From Clitopilus passeckerianus (taxonomy: Eukaryota > Basidiomycota > Agaricomycetes > Agaricales > Entolomataceae): DNA of 64,000 nt. Shown here one piece after another: positions 13,041-24,100 of this stretch (position 1 is the first letter of the stretch; each line of letters begins with the position of its first letter). The stretch is from positions 1,054,001 to 1,118,000 of the forward strand of contig CALYLX010000126.1 of the NCBI GenBank assembly GCA_944990035.1, given 5' to 3'. Made by a program: the position numbers and the translations under genes. Below the pieces are notes generated by a model. That model saw only the letters and a program-made list of their open reading frames with translations. It was not told where the DNA came from and did not search any database.

Positions 13041-13371
13041 TTTGGCTGTTTGGACTGCTGATTCCGTTTAGCTCTCATCTGCATTGCATTGCATTCTAGA
13101 CTTTCACTGTACATGTATCATTTATTGTGTAGCAACGATACAAATCAATGTTATTTGTCGCTGACCACCTCGACTTATCAACGTGGAGATTGTCAATAAT
13201 AAAATCTGGTCGCGGGGGGCAACATACACATTCGCAAACACGCTGCCTCCAACAGCCTCTGACCATACCTTCGTACATTCCTCTCATCGTTTTCCACTCT
13301 TTTCTTTTCCTTACGCGTCAGTTGCTTTGAATACCGCTATTAGAGTGCTCTCTGGAATCTAGAAAGCCGCT
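13041..13371. other. Intergenic region ELF1-kinesin-1
   Basis: About 330 bases between two genes on the same strand. It should hold the ELF1 3' untranslated region and the kinesin-1 promoter and leader. A CT-rich stretch at about 13290-13320 precedes the kinesin start. I see no gene or repeat here. Confidence 0.6.
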
Positions 13372-16300
13372 ATGGCTAGTTCAACTAATATCAAGGTCGT
13401 CTGTCGGTAAGCATACAAATGCGCCTCGCGATCTAAGCATGTACGTTGACTTTGGCACCTAGATTCCGACCTCCAAATGCAATCGAAGCTCGGGAAGGTG
13501 GAGACATATGCGTCAGCTTCGATGATAACTTCCAATCCGTATTCATGCGCGCGGCCGCCTTGAGCTCTGGCCCAGAGAAGGATGGCTTCACATTCGATCG
13601 GGTATTTCCTATGGGGACGAAGCAGCATGAAGTCTTCGATTATGGCGTTAAAGAGTGCGTTAAAGGGTTGGATATGTCTTGGGAAATTACTAACCATTGG
13701 CCATAGCATCGTCAAAGGTACGTGGCCCTCGCTTTGCTTTCGTAGGCTCTGGTAGGGACATGCTCTGAACCCCAAACTAGACGTTCTAGACGGATATAAC
13801 GGCACAGTCTTTGCTTATGGTCAGACTGGTAGTGGAAAGACGTTCACAATGATGGTATGGTATTACTACTTCGACGAATTCTGACATTCACCACGGTAGG
13901 CTTTAGGGTGCAGATATAGACTCGGACGATTTGAAAGGAATCATACCCCGGATTACAGAACAGATATTCCAGTCAATCGTCGAAAGTGATGCTCACTTGG
14001 AATACCTGGTCAAGGTTTCGTACATGGAAATCTATCTAGAGAAGATTCGAGATCTTCTTGCCCGTACGTATCTTCCCTTTTCGTCGTAAGCGCGGACTTA
14101 TGGCTCTTTAGCCCAGAACGACAATCTCCAGGTTCACGAAGAGAAGTCGAAAGGAGTATACGTCAAGAATTTGTCGGATTACTATGTGAGCAGCGCTCGT
14201 GAAGTGTACGAGATCATGCGAACCGGTGGCCAAGCAAGGATTGTCTCCTCAACAAGTGGGTGATATCTTCATTTCCAGGATAAATTTAACCTGAAGGGCT
14301 CGTTCAGACATGAATGCCGAGTCATCCCGATCTCATTCAATCTTCTTGATTACTATCCAACAACGGAATACGGAAACGGGTGCTATGAAAACCGGTAATC
14401 TGTATCTCGTAGATCTAGCTGGTTCAGAGAAGGTCGGCAAGACCGGTGCATCCGGGCAGACGCTGGAGGAGGCGAAGAAGATTAACAAATCGCTTTCCGC
14501 ACTTGGCATGGTTATCAATGCTCTGACTGATAGCAAGGTATGAACCCTTGCTTGCCTTTTCCCAAAGTACGTACTTATGCGGAGGAAATATAGGCCAAAC
14601 ACATACCATACCGTGACTCTAAATTGACTCGTATTCTGCAAGAATCACTAGGAGGAAACTCCCGAACGACACTCATCATTAACTGCTCTCCTTGTATATA
14701 CAATGAAGCCGAGACCCTCTCCACCCTTCGCTTTGGTATCCGTGCCAAATCTATCAAGAACACAGCTCGTGTCAACGCCGAACTTTCTCCCTTGGAACTA
14801 AAGACCTTACTCCAGAAAGCCACCCTCAGCAACACTGGATATCAGAAATATATCGCTGCTTTGGAGGCAGAGTTGGCCATCTGGCGGTCTGGCGGCATTG
14901 TCGACGAAGCCAATTGGGCACAATCCGGCAAGCCTATGGCTGGCGGGGCTGCAGCCCCTAAGCCGCCCACGCCATCAGTACCAAGTTCTCGTAGCATGAC
15001 TCCTGTGAACCCTGTTATCGAGGGTCTTCGTGGCGATCTCGAGAGCCGGCCTCAGACGCCAACCGTGGTTGCTCTGGAGAAGGACGAGCGCGAAGAGTTC
15101 TTGAGGAGAGAGAACGAGCTCAGTGATTCGTTGGCAGAGAAAGAATCTGCCCTTGCAACTGCCGAGAAGCTGGTTAAGGAGTTGAAGGAGGAGCTTACCT
15201 TCTTGAAAGAACAGGAGGCAACTGTCAACAAGGTCGGTAGCTTCATCTATCGGACCTTGGATCATTTCTGAATGCACAATCTCGGTATACAGGAGAACAA
15301 GGCGATGTCGAGTCAAATTAACGAATTGCGACTCCAGGTCGAGAGGCTCAATTATGATAGCAAGGAGAGTACGATCACTGTCGATATCCTCAAGGAACAG
15401 AATGCGGATGCGAAGGCCGAGTTGGACGAGCTCAAGAGGCAGATCCAAGAGCTCAAGACTTCCAACAAGGAAACGGCTGCCACGGAGGATAAAGAGAAAC
15501 GCAAGCAGGAGAAGATGGCCATAATGATGGCCAAATTCGATACCGTACGCCTCTATCATTGCACATATTTTGCTGCATCGAATCGCCTAACGTTTATTAC
15601 AGCAAGGAACACTCTCTGACAAGGATGAACAACTTCGACAAATTCTCATGAAGCTAGACAGTATCGATACCCCAGCTTCATTGACATCGGAGGATCTGAC
15701 GACGATTCGACGACAACTCTCTGATGGTCAGAGCCTGCTGAAAGAGACCCTTGATAGGCTCAGGCAGAGCCAGGAGGAGAACGAGATGGTGACGAGGCGA
15801 CGCGATGACCTCGAGGCCCGAGTGCTCGGGCTCGAGACCGAATATGAGGAGCTTCTGGGTTTGTCCCTCCTCTCGAATCAATTCGGAGCATAATTGACCT
15901 GGGTATCGACTACCAGAGAAAACGATTCACGACGAAGAAACAAGTGATGTCGACTTCGCAGAGACCGTGGCAGAATTGAAGAACAAGTTGGAGGCTCAAT
16001 ACGCTGCCAAGAAGGACGCACACTTGAGCGAGATATCCGATTTGCGGCAACAGCTTGACATGAAAGCAAATGAGGTCCGAGCCCTGAATGCTTCGATCGA
16101 CAACCTGAAGAGCGTAAACGAGGAGCTGAAGGTGAGTAGCCCCCAATACCAATAAAGCTTACTTGACTGACAACGACTTTCTCGTTGTTTAGCGCGCCTT
16201 CGCCGTAACGTCGGCGGGTATAGAAGGCGGGAAAAATCTTGCGGAAAGCGCGCAGGATCTCGAAAGGACACGGAAGGCTATCAACGTGCAGCTTGCGGAG

Positions 16301-17164
16301 TTCGATGGCGTCAAGAAATCTCTCATGCGTGATTTGCAGAATCGTTGCGAGAAGGTTAGAATTTTCTGCTGGAAAGCATCAGCTTTTCTTAGCTCATTCG
16401 TTTTCAGGTCGTCGAATTGGAGATACAATTGGATGAAATCAAGGAGCAGTACAACAATGTTATCCGAAACAGCAATAGCAAAGCTCAGCAAAAGAAGATG
16501 GCTTTCCTGGAGCGTAACCTGGAGCAGCTCACCCTTGTGCAGAAGCAGGTGAGTGGCGAACCCTGATGATGTTCATAAGAGGTTGCTAACAAGCTGATTT
16601 TTAGCTTGTTGACCAGAACTCTACCTTGAAGAAAGAGGCTGGTATCGCTGAGCGCAAACTGCTTGCCCGGAATGAGCGGATACAGAATCTAGAGGGACTA
16701 CTTCAGGAGGCTGATCGTCGGTTGGCTGTTCAGAACCAGAAATTCGAGGTTCAACTGCAAGCGGTCAAGGAAAGATTAGATCAGGCACGAGGTCAGCCAA
16801 GAATTAGCCTGTACCACACTGGAGTTTCTCTTGCTGACCTGCGAAAATTTGCAGCCCAAAAAGCAACTGCGGTCTCGCCATTGAACTTTGGGCGAATTGC
16901 GAAGCCATTGCGAGGCGGCGGCGGAGGAGGACCTGTGCCCATCCTTGGAGGTGGATCCTCAAACCCTTTGGCGAAATTGCAGAACGAGGAATCAGGGTGG
17001 GTACTTCTTCTGGTTCCAATAAATAAACTGCTAACCTTTTTCGGATCCGGTGTCATAAAATAGTAATCCCTGTAAGTTTTTTGTGCCCTCAGCGCATTGT
17101 GTAAACTGACCACCCACCTTCAACAGCGAAAAGGGCTTCATGGTTCTTCAATTCTCGATCATAA
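13372..17164 (+). CDS. Kinesin-1 heavy chain (conventional kinesin)
   Basis: Plus-end motor for vesicles, endosomes and mRNA along microtubules. The start ATG gives [17 protein letters not shown]. The motor domain has P-loop GQTGSGKT near residue 93, switch [12 protein letters not shown], switch [13 protein letters not shown] and [11 protein letters not shown]. After the neck comes [20 protein letters not shown], typical of fungal kinesin-1, then a long coiled coil. The tail carries a glycine/proline-rich stretch ([11 protein letters not shown]). Two microexons are needed: 11 nt at 13707-13717, which restores VKDIVKDVLDGYN, and 8 nt at 17064-17071, which joins NEESG to the basic-aromatic end [11 protein letters not shown], with stop at 17162-17164. 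Without the 8-nt exon the last exon is out of frame. No light-chain gene is present in this window. About 960 aa. Confidence 0.93.
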
Positions 17165-17706
17165 ACGATAGCGTGGTCACCTCTATAGATACCCCCTTTG
17201 TGTACAGACGACATCTAATGGCAATAATACACTGAATTCGCATGAAAGGCCGAGATCAAAGGCTTACATCATCAAGCGGTGACCTTTTGAGTTGAAACAC
17301 GGAAGAATGATGGATTGCCTCCGTCGACGCCAATTTGTATGTAAAATAAAAAATAATTCCGCCCCTACGTCCCTTGGTTCATCATGTGCGCCATCGCTTT
17401 GGGCTCCCCCTAGGCTCTCCGCCGCCTTCCTTTTCGGCTTCCTCAACGCTGGCCACCAGTCATTCCTTTTATATATTATCTCGGCCCGACCTGCATCCAA
17501 CGCTAGCCATGTTAGTTCGCGTCCTCACTTTCTAACGTGTATATTCAACATTCACTTGAACCTCACCAGTCTTTTGACTTTCTTCTCTTTTCTACATTCA
17601 TTATAACATTCTATAAGTCTGTTATTAATTCAGTAAGTGCCACATACACTTTCCTCTGGTTCAAATTCAATAAATCTCTGGTGACGCAGCGTATAATTGC
17701 CATACA
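17165..17706. other. Intergenic region and likely 5' leader of the PUF gene
   Basis: About 540 bases without a supported coding region. The second half (roughly 17380-17640) is pyrimidine-rich with CT and TTC runs, as often seen upstream of transcription starts in basidiomycetes. A leader intron is possible but I cannot place it. No repeat or RNA gene seen. Confidence 0.5.
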
Positions 17707-20698
17707 ATGTCCGTCAGTACTTCCCGAAAGCCTTCTAGTTCCGCCAACCCGTCAAGAACTCATTCTCCAATGAGTTCACCGATTAATGTATGTTGCGTAT
17801 CAAACCGGACGTTGTTCATAACTCACTGCTTTGTCGGCACAGGGGCCCACTCCGCGTAATTTGAGCCCATCTGCTGCTGCCAACATATATGGAAATGGTG
17901 GTGGCGTGAAGTCCTACAACTCTGGTTGGCAGGTATGTCGTCTTTCCATTCTGTTAGTTATACGAGCGTGCGCTTAGCTGTTTTGACTGCTTACTCGTAG
18001 ATGTGGGGCAACACTCCGATGGCTGGACGAGTTGCTGGCGCCAACGACATTCAAGCTTCGCAGACAGACAGTAATTACCGGCCTAATTTTCCTGATAGTT
18101 GGCCGGTAGCACGGCCTACCGGTTCTTGGGACGACGAAGTCGCTCAGCAGTCGGAATTCGTAAGTGCGGAAACCTTGCAAGAACTAGCCGCTCTAACATG
18201 TTTATGCAGGATCTTTCCCTCGGGGGAGCCTCTGGCGTTTTCGGCGCCTCGAAAGCTGTAAGTTGGAATTATCGTTTTCACACTGAGTTGGACAGCTGAC
18301 AACCCTTTTTATTAGGATAATCACTCTTTAGGCACAAGGAACGGTCAACCTGCCTCCCATACATACGAGAGTTCGACCAGGACTGACACTCCTCTCCGGT
18401 TCCCTTCAATCCCCTCTCCGAATCACGTATTCCGCGACACATACTCTGACCAGGACTCCCTCTCTCGTACCATCCCTCAGCCACCTCTCTCCGGAAGTTC
18501 TGATGTCTCCCAACTAAGTCTTGCTCTGCGCGGTATGGCTGTCGATGATGATGCTCAAGGCCAACGTCCCAAGGTATCTCCAACTGCCATTCACGCTCCG
18601 GCGCCACCGCACCTGCCCCAGCCACATATGTATGGCGCATACCCCCAAGTGGAATATTCTTCTTATTATCTAGCACCAACGCGAGAAAATTATGGCGATT
18701 ATCAATATGGGTATACTCAACCAGACCGTTCTCCCCTCAACCCTCCTGCTCTTCCTGGTCTTTACCCGGCTGTGGCGGCTCAGCAGTACTCACACCTTTC
18801 CAACCATCTGGACCTGCATCGGGGGCACTCAGGATTCATTTACGACTATGCAGGTGCACGACCGCCATCTCAATACTATTATCCGCCCCAGCCGGTGCTA
18901 TTCCCACCAACAGGGGCCTCACCGATGATGACTGCACAGATGCCGGTACCGATAAATGAGCACAAAAAGCGCGACGCACAGGTAGGGGAAACTTTCCCTT
19001 GATACTAGGTAAAATGACGAAAATCTGATCACATTTTGCAGTCCATGGTGTTCAATACAATGAGATCTCCCCCCTCTCCGCACACTCAAGGTTATGGCCC
19101 CAAATTGGACTATCAATCCGCTATGGCAGGTTTAATGCCCAGGCCAGGGCCTGCATTCGGGCTTAACCCCGTTCAGATGTTCCCTCACAATGGTCAACCT
19201 AAGCGCGGTGCTGGCGCTATGAACGATTCGGGAGCTGCCTATCGTAGCCCTGTCCTAGAGGAATTTCGTGGGAACAAGGCTCGCGGTTGGGAGCTCAAGG
19301 CACGTTTCACTTCGTTTTCCCGCTAGTGTTCCTGATCTGATGCGATGAAATGTATAGGACATTTTTGGCTACGTCGTAGAGTTCTGTGGGGATCAGCATG
19401 GTTCCAGGTTCATTCAGCAGAAATTAGAGACTGCTACACCTGAGGAAAAGCAGAAGCTGTTCGACGAAATTATTCCAGCGAACGGTCTGCACATGGTCCA
19501 AGACGTCTTCGGGAACTATGTAGGTCACACCTAGCTCTCTCGTAGATTTATGCTAATCCCACCGTTATCTAGGTCATTCAGAAATTATTCGAGCACGGTA
19601 CTTCATCCCAGAAGACCGCTTTGGTCGGAGTGATGGAAGGCCATATCCTATCTCTAGCCACTCAAATGTACGGCTGTCGAGTTGTTCAAAAGGTTAGATG
19701 TCATTTGCATCATTAAGATTTGCAGGGAGCGAATAACCCTTTTCCTAGGCTATCGAATATTCTACAGCCGAGCAGCAAAGCTTGATCATTAGGGAGCTTG
19801 AACCCCACGTAATGAAGTGCGTGAAGGACTCCAATGGGAACCATGTATGTCTCGTCCCTTCTTCCTCCGCCATATAGAGCTCATTTCTCGCCAAAGGTGA
19901 TTCAAAGGTTGATTGAGAAGGTTTCTCCTGATCGTCTTGGGTTTGTCAATACGTTCCGCGGGAATGTATTTGATCTCTCGACTCATCCTTATGGATGTCG
20001 AGTCCTCCAACGTGCTTTTGAGCATATGCTGACGAGTTTACTCGCCCTCTCATGGATGAACTGCACAAGTACTCGATGACTCTGACGCAAGACCAGTTCG
20101 GTGTATGTTCTTTGATAGCCATCATTATCTTTCAACAGCTCACAACCCTCCAACAGAACTATGTTATCCAATATGTTATCGAGCACGGAAAGCCGGAGGA
20201 TCGTACTCAAGTCGTCAGCAAGTTACATGGTCATATGTTGCACCTGGCTAGGCACAAGTTTGCGTCGAATGTCTGCGAAAAGGCTCTTGTTTGCGCTGAC
20301 TCCGAAACGCGTCGGAGACTCATTGATGAGCTGATGACATCCACTTCCGACATCGGCAATCCTATCATTGCAATGATGAGGGATCAATACGCCAGTCAGT
20401 TTCTTCAGTTTTCATACGGCCTCCATTCGCTGACGTGCTCATCAGATTATGTGCTTCAACGCGCTGTTATAGTCGCGGACGCAGAACAAAGGGCACTTCT
20501 AATCAGTAAAATCAAACCTCATCTTATCAATATGCGTAGGTTCACTGGTGCCTACACCAAGCACCTTACTTCCAGTAAGTCAATTGTCTTGGCTCGAAGC
20601 GACTTGAGCTCATTGATATCGCACCAGTTGAGCGCCTTATTGAAAAGTATCCTCTACCTCAATCATCAGATCACGCTAATAAACCAAGCTTGCTCTAA
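17707..20698 (+). CDS. Pumilio/Puf3-type PUF RNA-binding protein
   Basis: Sequence-specific 3'UTR-binding repressor. The N-terminal half ([16 protein letters not shown] onward) is long, disordered and rich in S, P, G and Y. Eight PUF repeats follow from about 19354. Visible repeat cores are HGSRFIQQ (R1), GNYVIQ (R2), GCRVVQ (R3), GNHVIQ (R4), GCRVLQ (R5), GNYVIQ (R6), ASNVCE (R7) and ANYVLQ (R8). These base-contact residues equal those of human Pumilio, predicting UGUANAUA as target. After R8 comes [20 protein letters not shown] and the stop at 20696-20698. Around 20026-20031, just after R5, the frame breaks: one base is missing between FEHM and [12 protein letters not shown] and no intron fits. 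Otherwise intact and conserved. Confidence 0.93.
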
Positions 20699-21167
20699 TT
20701 ACTATGATGGACGTTAATCGGACTTCTTGCTCATCACACGGACACTGCACCTTGCGCTACACTAGTACTCGTCTCACTCTGCATCCTACGGTATACCACC
20801 TACTTCCTGTCTTTTCAACGGCCGCATCAACTTTCTCACCATTCTCCGCACGTTACATTAATCGCAATTTTGTGTATGTTCGCTCAAGGAACATTTGTGG
20901 ATTTTTTTACTGTACATAGTTGACTGTATTCGTTCGTCGTCGTTCGTTCACCTGCACATATTGCAGCTTTCCGCCTCATAGTCTATACACCTTGAATAAT
21001 ACTTTTGCTATTGACATTCAGTTGACGTGTCGATTCCGATTCCATCTGAAGCTATAACTCCAAAGCCTAAGCCAAACACGAACAAATTCCAGCCGGCATC
21101 TGTCATTTGAATTCGCAGAGGTCATCCGCTCAACTGCCTAGTCGACGTGAACTTCAATTCAACCAAT
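20699..21167. other. Intergenic region: PUF 3'UTR and SEC16 leader
   Basis: About 470 bases, AT-rich in the first half. It contains TGTACATA at 20911-20918, an exact Pumilio-type site, 213 nt after the PUF stop. The rest should be the SEC16 promoter and leader. No gene is supported. Confidence 0.6.
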
Positions 21168-24100
21168 ATGGAGGCAGCCGCTTCGCTTTTTGGGCCTGGA
21201 GATACCTCTTCAGACCCATTTTCCTCTCTGGTTCCTCAGGATACGTCGACGGAAGTACCCCAAACCGACAACAATACCTACAGCACCGGACTTACCGCAG
21301 ACGTGGACCCCAATGGCTCGAATTTTTTCGATCAGGATGCCCCTCAGGACACTGTCTATGGCTCAGAATCCACGGGAAATACGGTCCATGACGTCCATAC
21401 CTATGGAGCAACGTCGAACCAAGCGCCCTCCTACCAGCCGCAGTATGACGGGATGCCTGAACAGCAGCATTACCAGCCTTCGTTGGCTAATGGTCATGGG
21501 TATTCAAGTAAGTTCTTGTCTTGTTAAGAACTAATTAATCAAATCTCTGACCTATCTCTATTCAAGATTACTTGCCTCAAACGACGATTGTTCAGCCCGC
21601 CAATTCCTATGAGACCAGGCAGGCGCCATCGAATTCGTATGCTCCCACATCAAACTCGGTCTACCAACCGGCAGACTACAGTCAACAGCAGTATACTCAG
21701 CAGTCATCTTACGACGGTATACCCAATAGTTCTCAGGGCACGTACGGATACCAGCCGTCGAATTACAGTGTTTATGCACCAAATGGCGCAAACAGTTCCC
21801 AGTACGGTTATGGCGCAGCAACTTACGCTCCCACATATCCGTCTCAACAAGCTCCTCCAGCACCCCCTTCAGCGTCTAATTTTGCGGTGCCCCCGCCAAC
21901 AACCTCGACCGTCTCATCTGTGAAGCCAGTTGTAAGGCCCAAGGTAGCGAACGCATATGACCCACCTATTCCTGCGGCCAGACAGAATAGGCGACCTACA
22001 CCTCGAGCACCTTCTGGACCGCAGCCTTATAGCTATGAAACCCAAAGCACACCTCCTGTTGTTCAGATGGGATCCCCAGCAATCACGAATGGGTATCAGA
22101 ACTCTCTACCTCCGCCACTGCCAAGACCGCCTCAGTCAACTTATGGCCAGACCCCCCTCCTCAATCACTCCCTCCGCCACCGCCGAGACCGCCTCAGTCG
22201 ACATACGGCCAGACGCCTCCCCCTCAATCACTGCCTCCTCCGCCCCCAAGGGCGCCGTCTGGCTTCGGACAAAGCCCACATAACTCGTATGGAGGACCCA
22301 GTCCAAGCCATGATTCCCAGCCTGACCAAGCCCCTCCCTCGTGGAATCAGGTCGAGCACCCGGAAAGTACGCTCTACGGCAACGGTGCTGCTCAATCGTA
22401 TGCCAATACAAATGGATTGGTCAATAATACACCCCCTCCTTCACAAGAAGCGCCAGAACCAGAGAGTTTCTACGGTCATGCGACCGTGGAGCCCGAAAGT
22501 AAAGCGCCTTGGAATTCGCACCAAGCAGAAGCCTCTGATAATCCTTCCCAAACCCAGCATTTACAATGCATTCCTGATACTGTGGAATCAGTTGGATACG
22601 ATTGGGCTGCACCCTCAGAAGCGCAACCAGAGCAGAAAGAGGCAACTCCAGCCTCAGCTTCACCGACTTTTCTTATGTACCAGGTCCTGTGACCCATTCT
22701 GCCGTGGTACCAGTTGCCGAAGATGGCGTCATAGAGCAAGCGTCTGCTGACGTTCGGGCAATCTCCCCACCCGCGCCTAGTACAGACGCATTCAGTCCTG
22801 AGGTACAATCTGGTCCTTATGCACCACCTCGCACCATGTCCCCGGCTAGCTTTCGCGAAAGCGGACCGCCAGGTGATCCCTACGTGCCTAGAACCGCGTC
22901 CCCCGCTCATGGTCCTCCTCGCGAAAGTCAACCTCCAACTAACCCATATTCACCTAGAACCACATCTCCTACGCCTGGCCCTGCTCCTGGTGATGCATAT
23001 ACCCCAGCAGCCCACTCCCACATGCAAAATGGCTATAGGACGAGCTCGCCTCTGGCCATGAATCGAGTCAACGGTTCCACTCATGGATCCTATGACAAAC
23101 CTTCTGGCCCCCCCCCTCCACGGGCTGATAGAAACAGGTCGATGTCCGGCGGATCCCTACTTTCCAACAGCTCGTTGAGCGCAGAAGATCCTTATGCCCC
23201 GTCTCGCCGAACCCAGACATTGCACTCTTCAGGCAACCTTGGACAATTTAGGCATGCTAGCCCGGTTCATCACCGAGCTGGCACTCCTGAAATCCCCAAA
23301 GCTCAAGACCTATCCGTGAAACATGCACTCAACTCACATTATGCCCCATCCCCGTCTCTTCACGGCGCCAATGATCCCTTGGGCCGCACCACAGCTCGAG
23401 TGCCGATCATTAGCTTTGGTTTTGGTGGTAAAGTTGTTTCTTGTTTCCACGGCGCGGACAGCTTTAGCACTGGATTTGACGTTGCTCTGTCTTCCCGCAA
23501 TACGACAGGGATTCGTATCCGCAACTTGAAGAGCCTCCTTCCGGAAGCTCAGCATGACATTGCTTCCGCATTTCCGGGTCCACTATATGGTGATCCTGCT
23601 TCTCAAGGCACAAGTCTTGTTCGCACCGGCCCTAATGCCCATACGAAGAATAAGAAAACTCAAGTCACCAAATACCTCACAGACCGAGCTAGTGAGCTTG
23701 AACTAGGTCTTCGTTACCTCGAGTCGGATAGTCTTCCTTATGGTCGAGCAAACGGGAAGCTCGCCTTGACTAAACTTCTGAGGGTCATGGTTGAACATGA
23801 TGGCCGACTGACTGGAACGTGAGCCCAAATAGCTTTTCATGTCCGAAACCCATCGCTAACCTTTCTCCAGCCCTGAAATCGATTTGGCAGTTCGCATAGC
23901 GCTAGTTCCAAGTTTGGAGACTACCGCTGAGCCATCGACCTTTGTCACTATGTCGGATACTGCTCCTGCCTTTGGCTACGCAGCCATGGGTGGTCAGTCC
24001 ACCTCCGGCCAGGATATCTCAACTACGACGTTGAAATCATCTCACTTGGAGAAAATCGAGGACTTCCTTGTGCGCGGGGAAAGAAAGAAAGCCTATCACT

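Noticed and set aside
19981..20060. Short intron to explain the PUF frame jump
   Set aside because: Any GT-AG pair here removes conserved PUF repeat residues; a missing base is simpler.
22421..22931. Reverse-strand frames across the SEC16 N-terminal region
   Set aside because: Shadows of a proline/serine-rich coding region.
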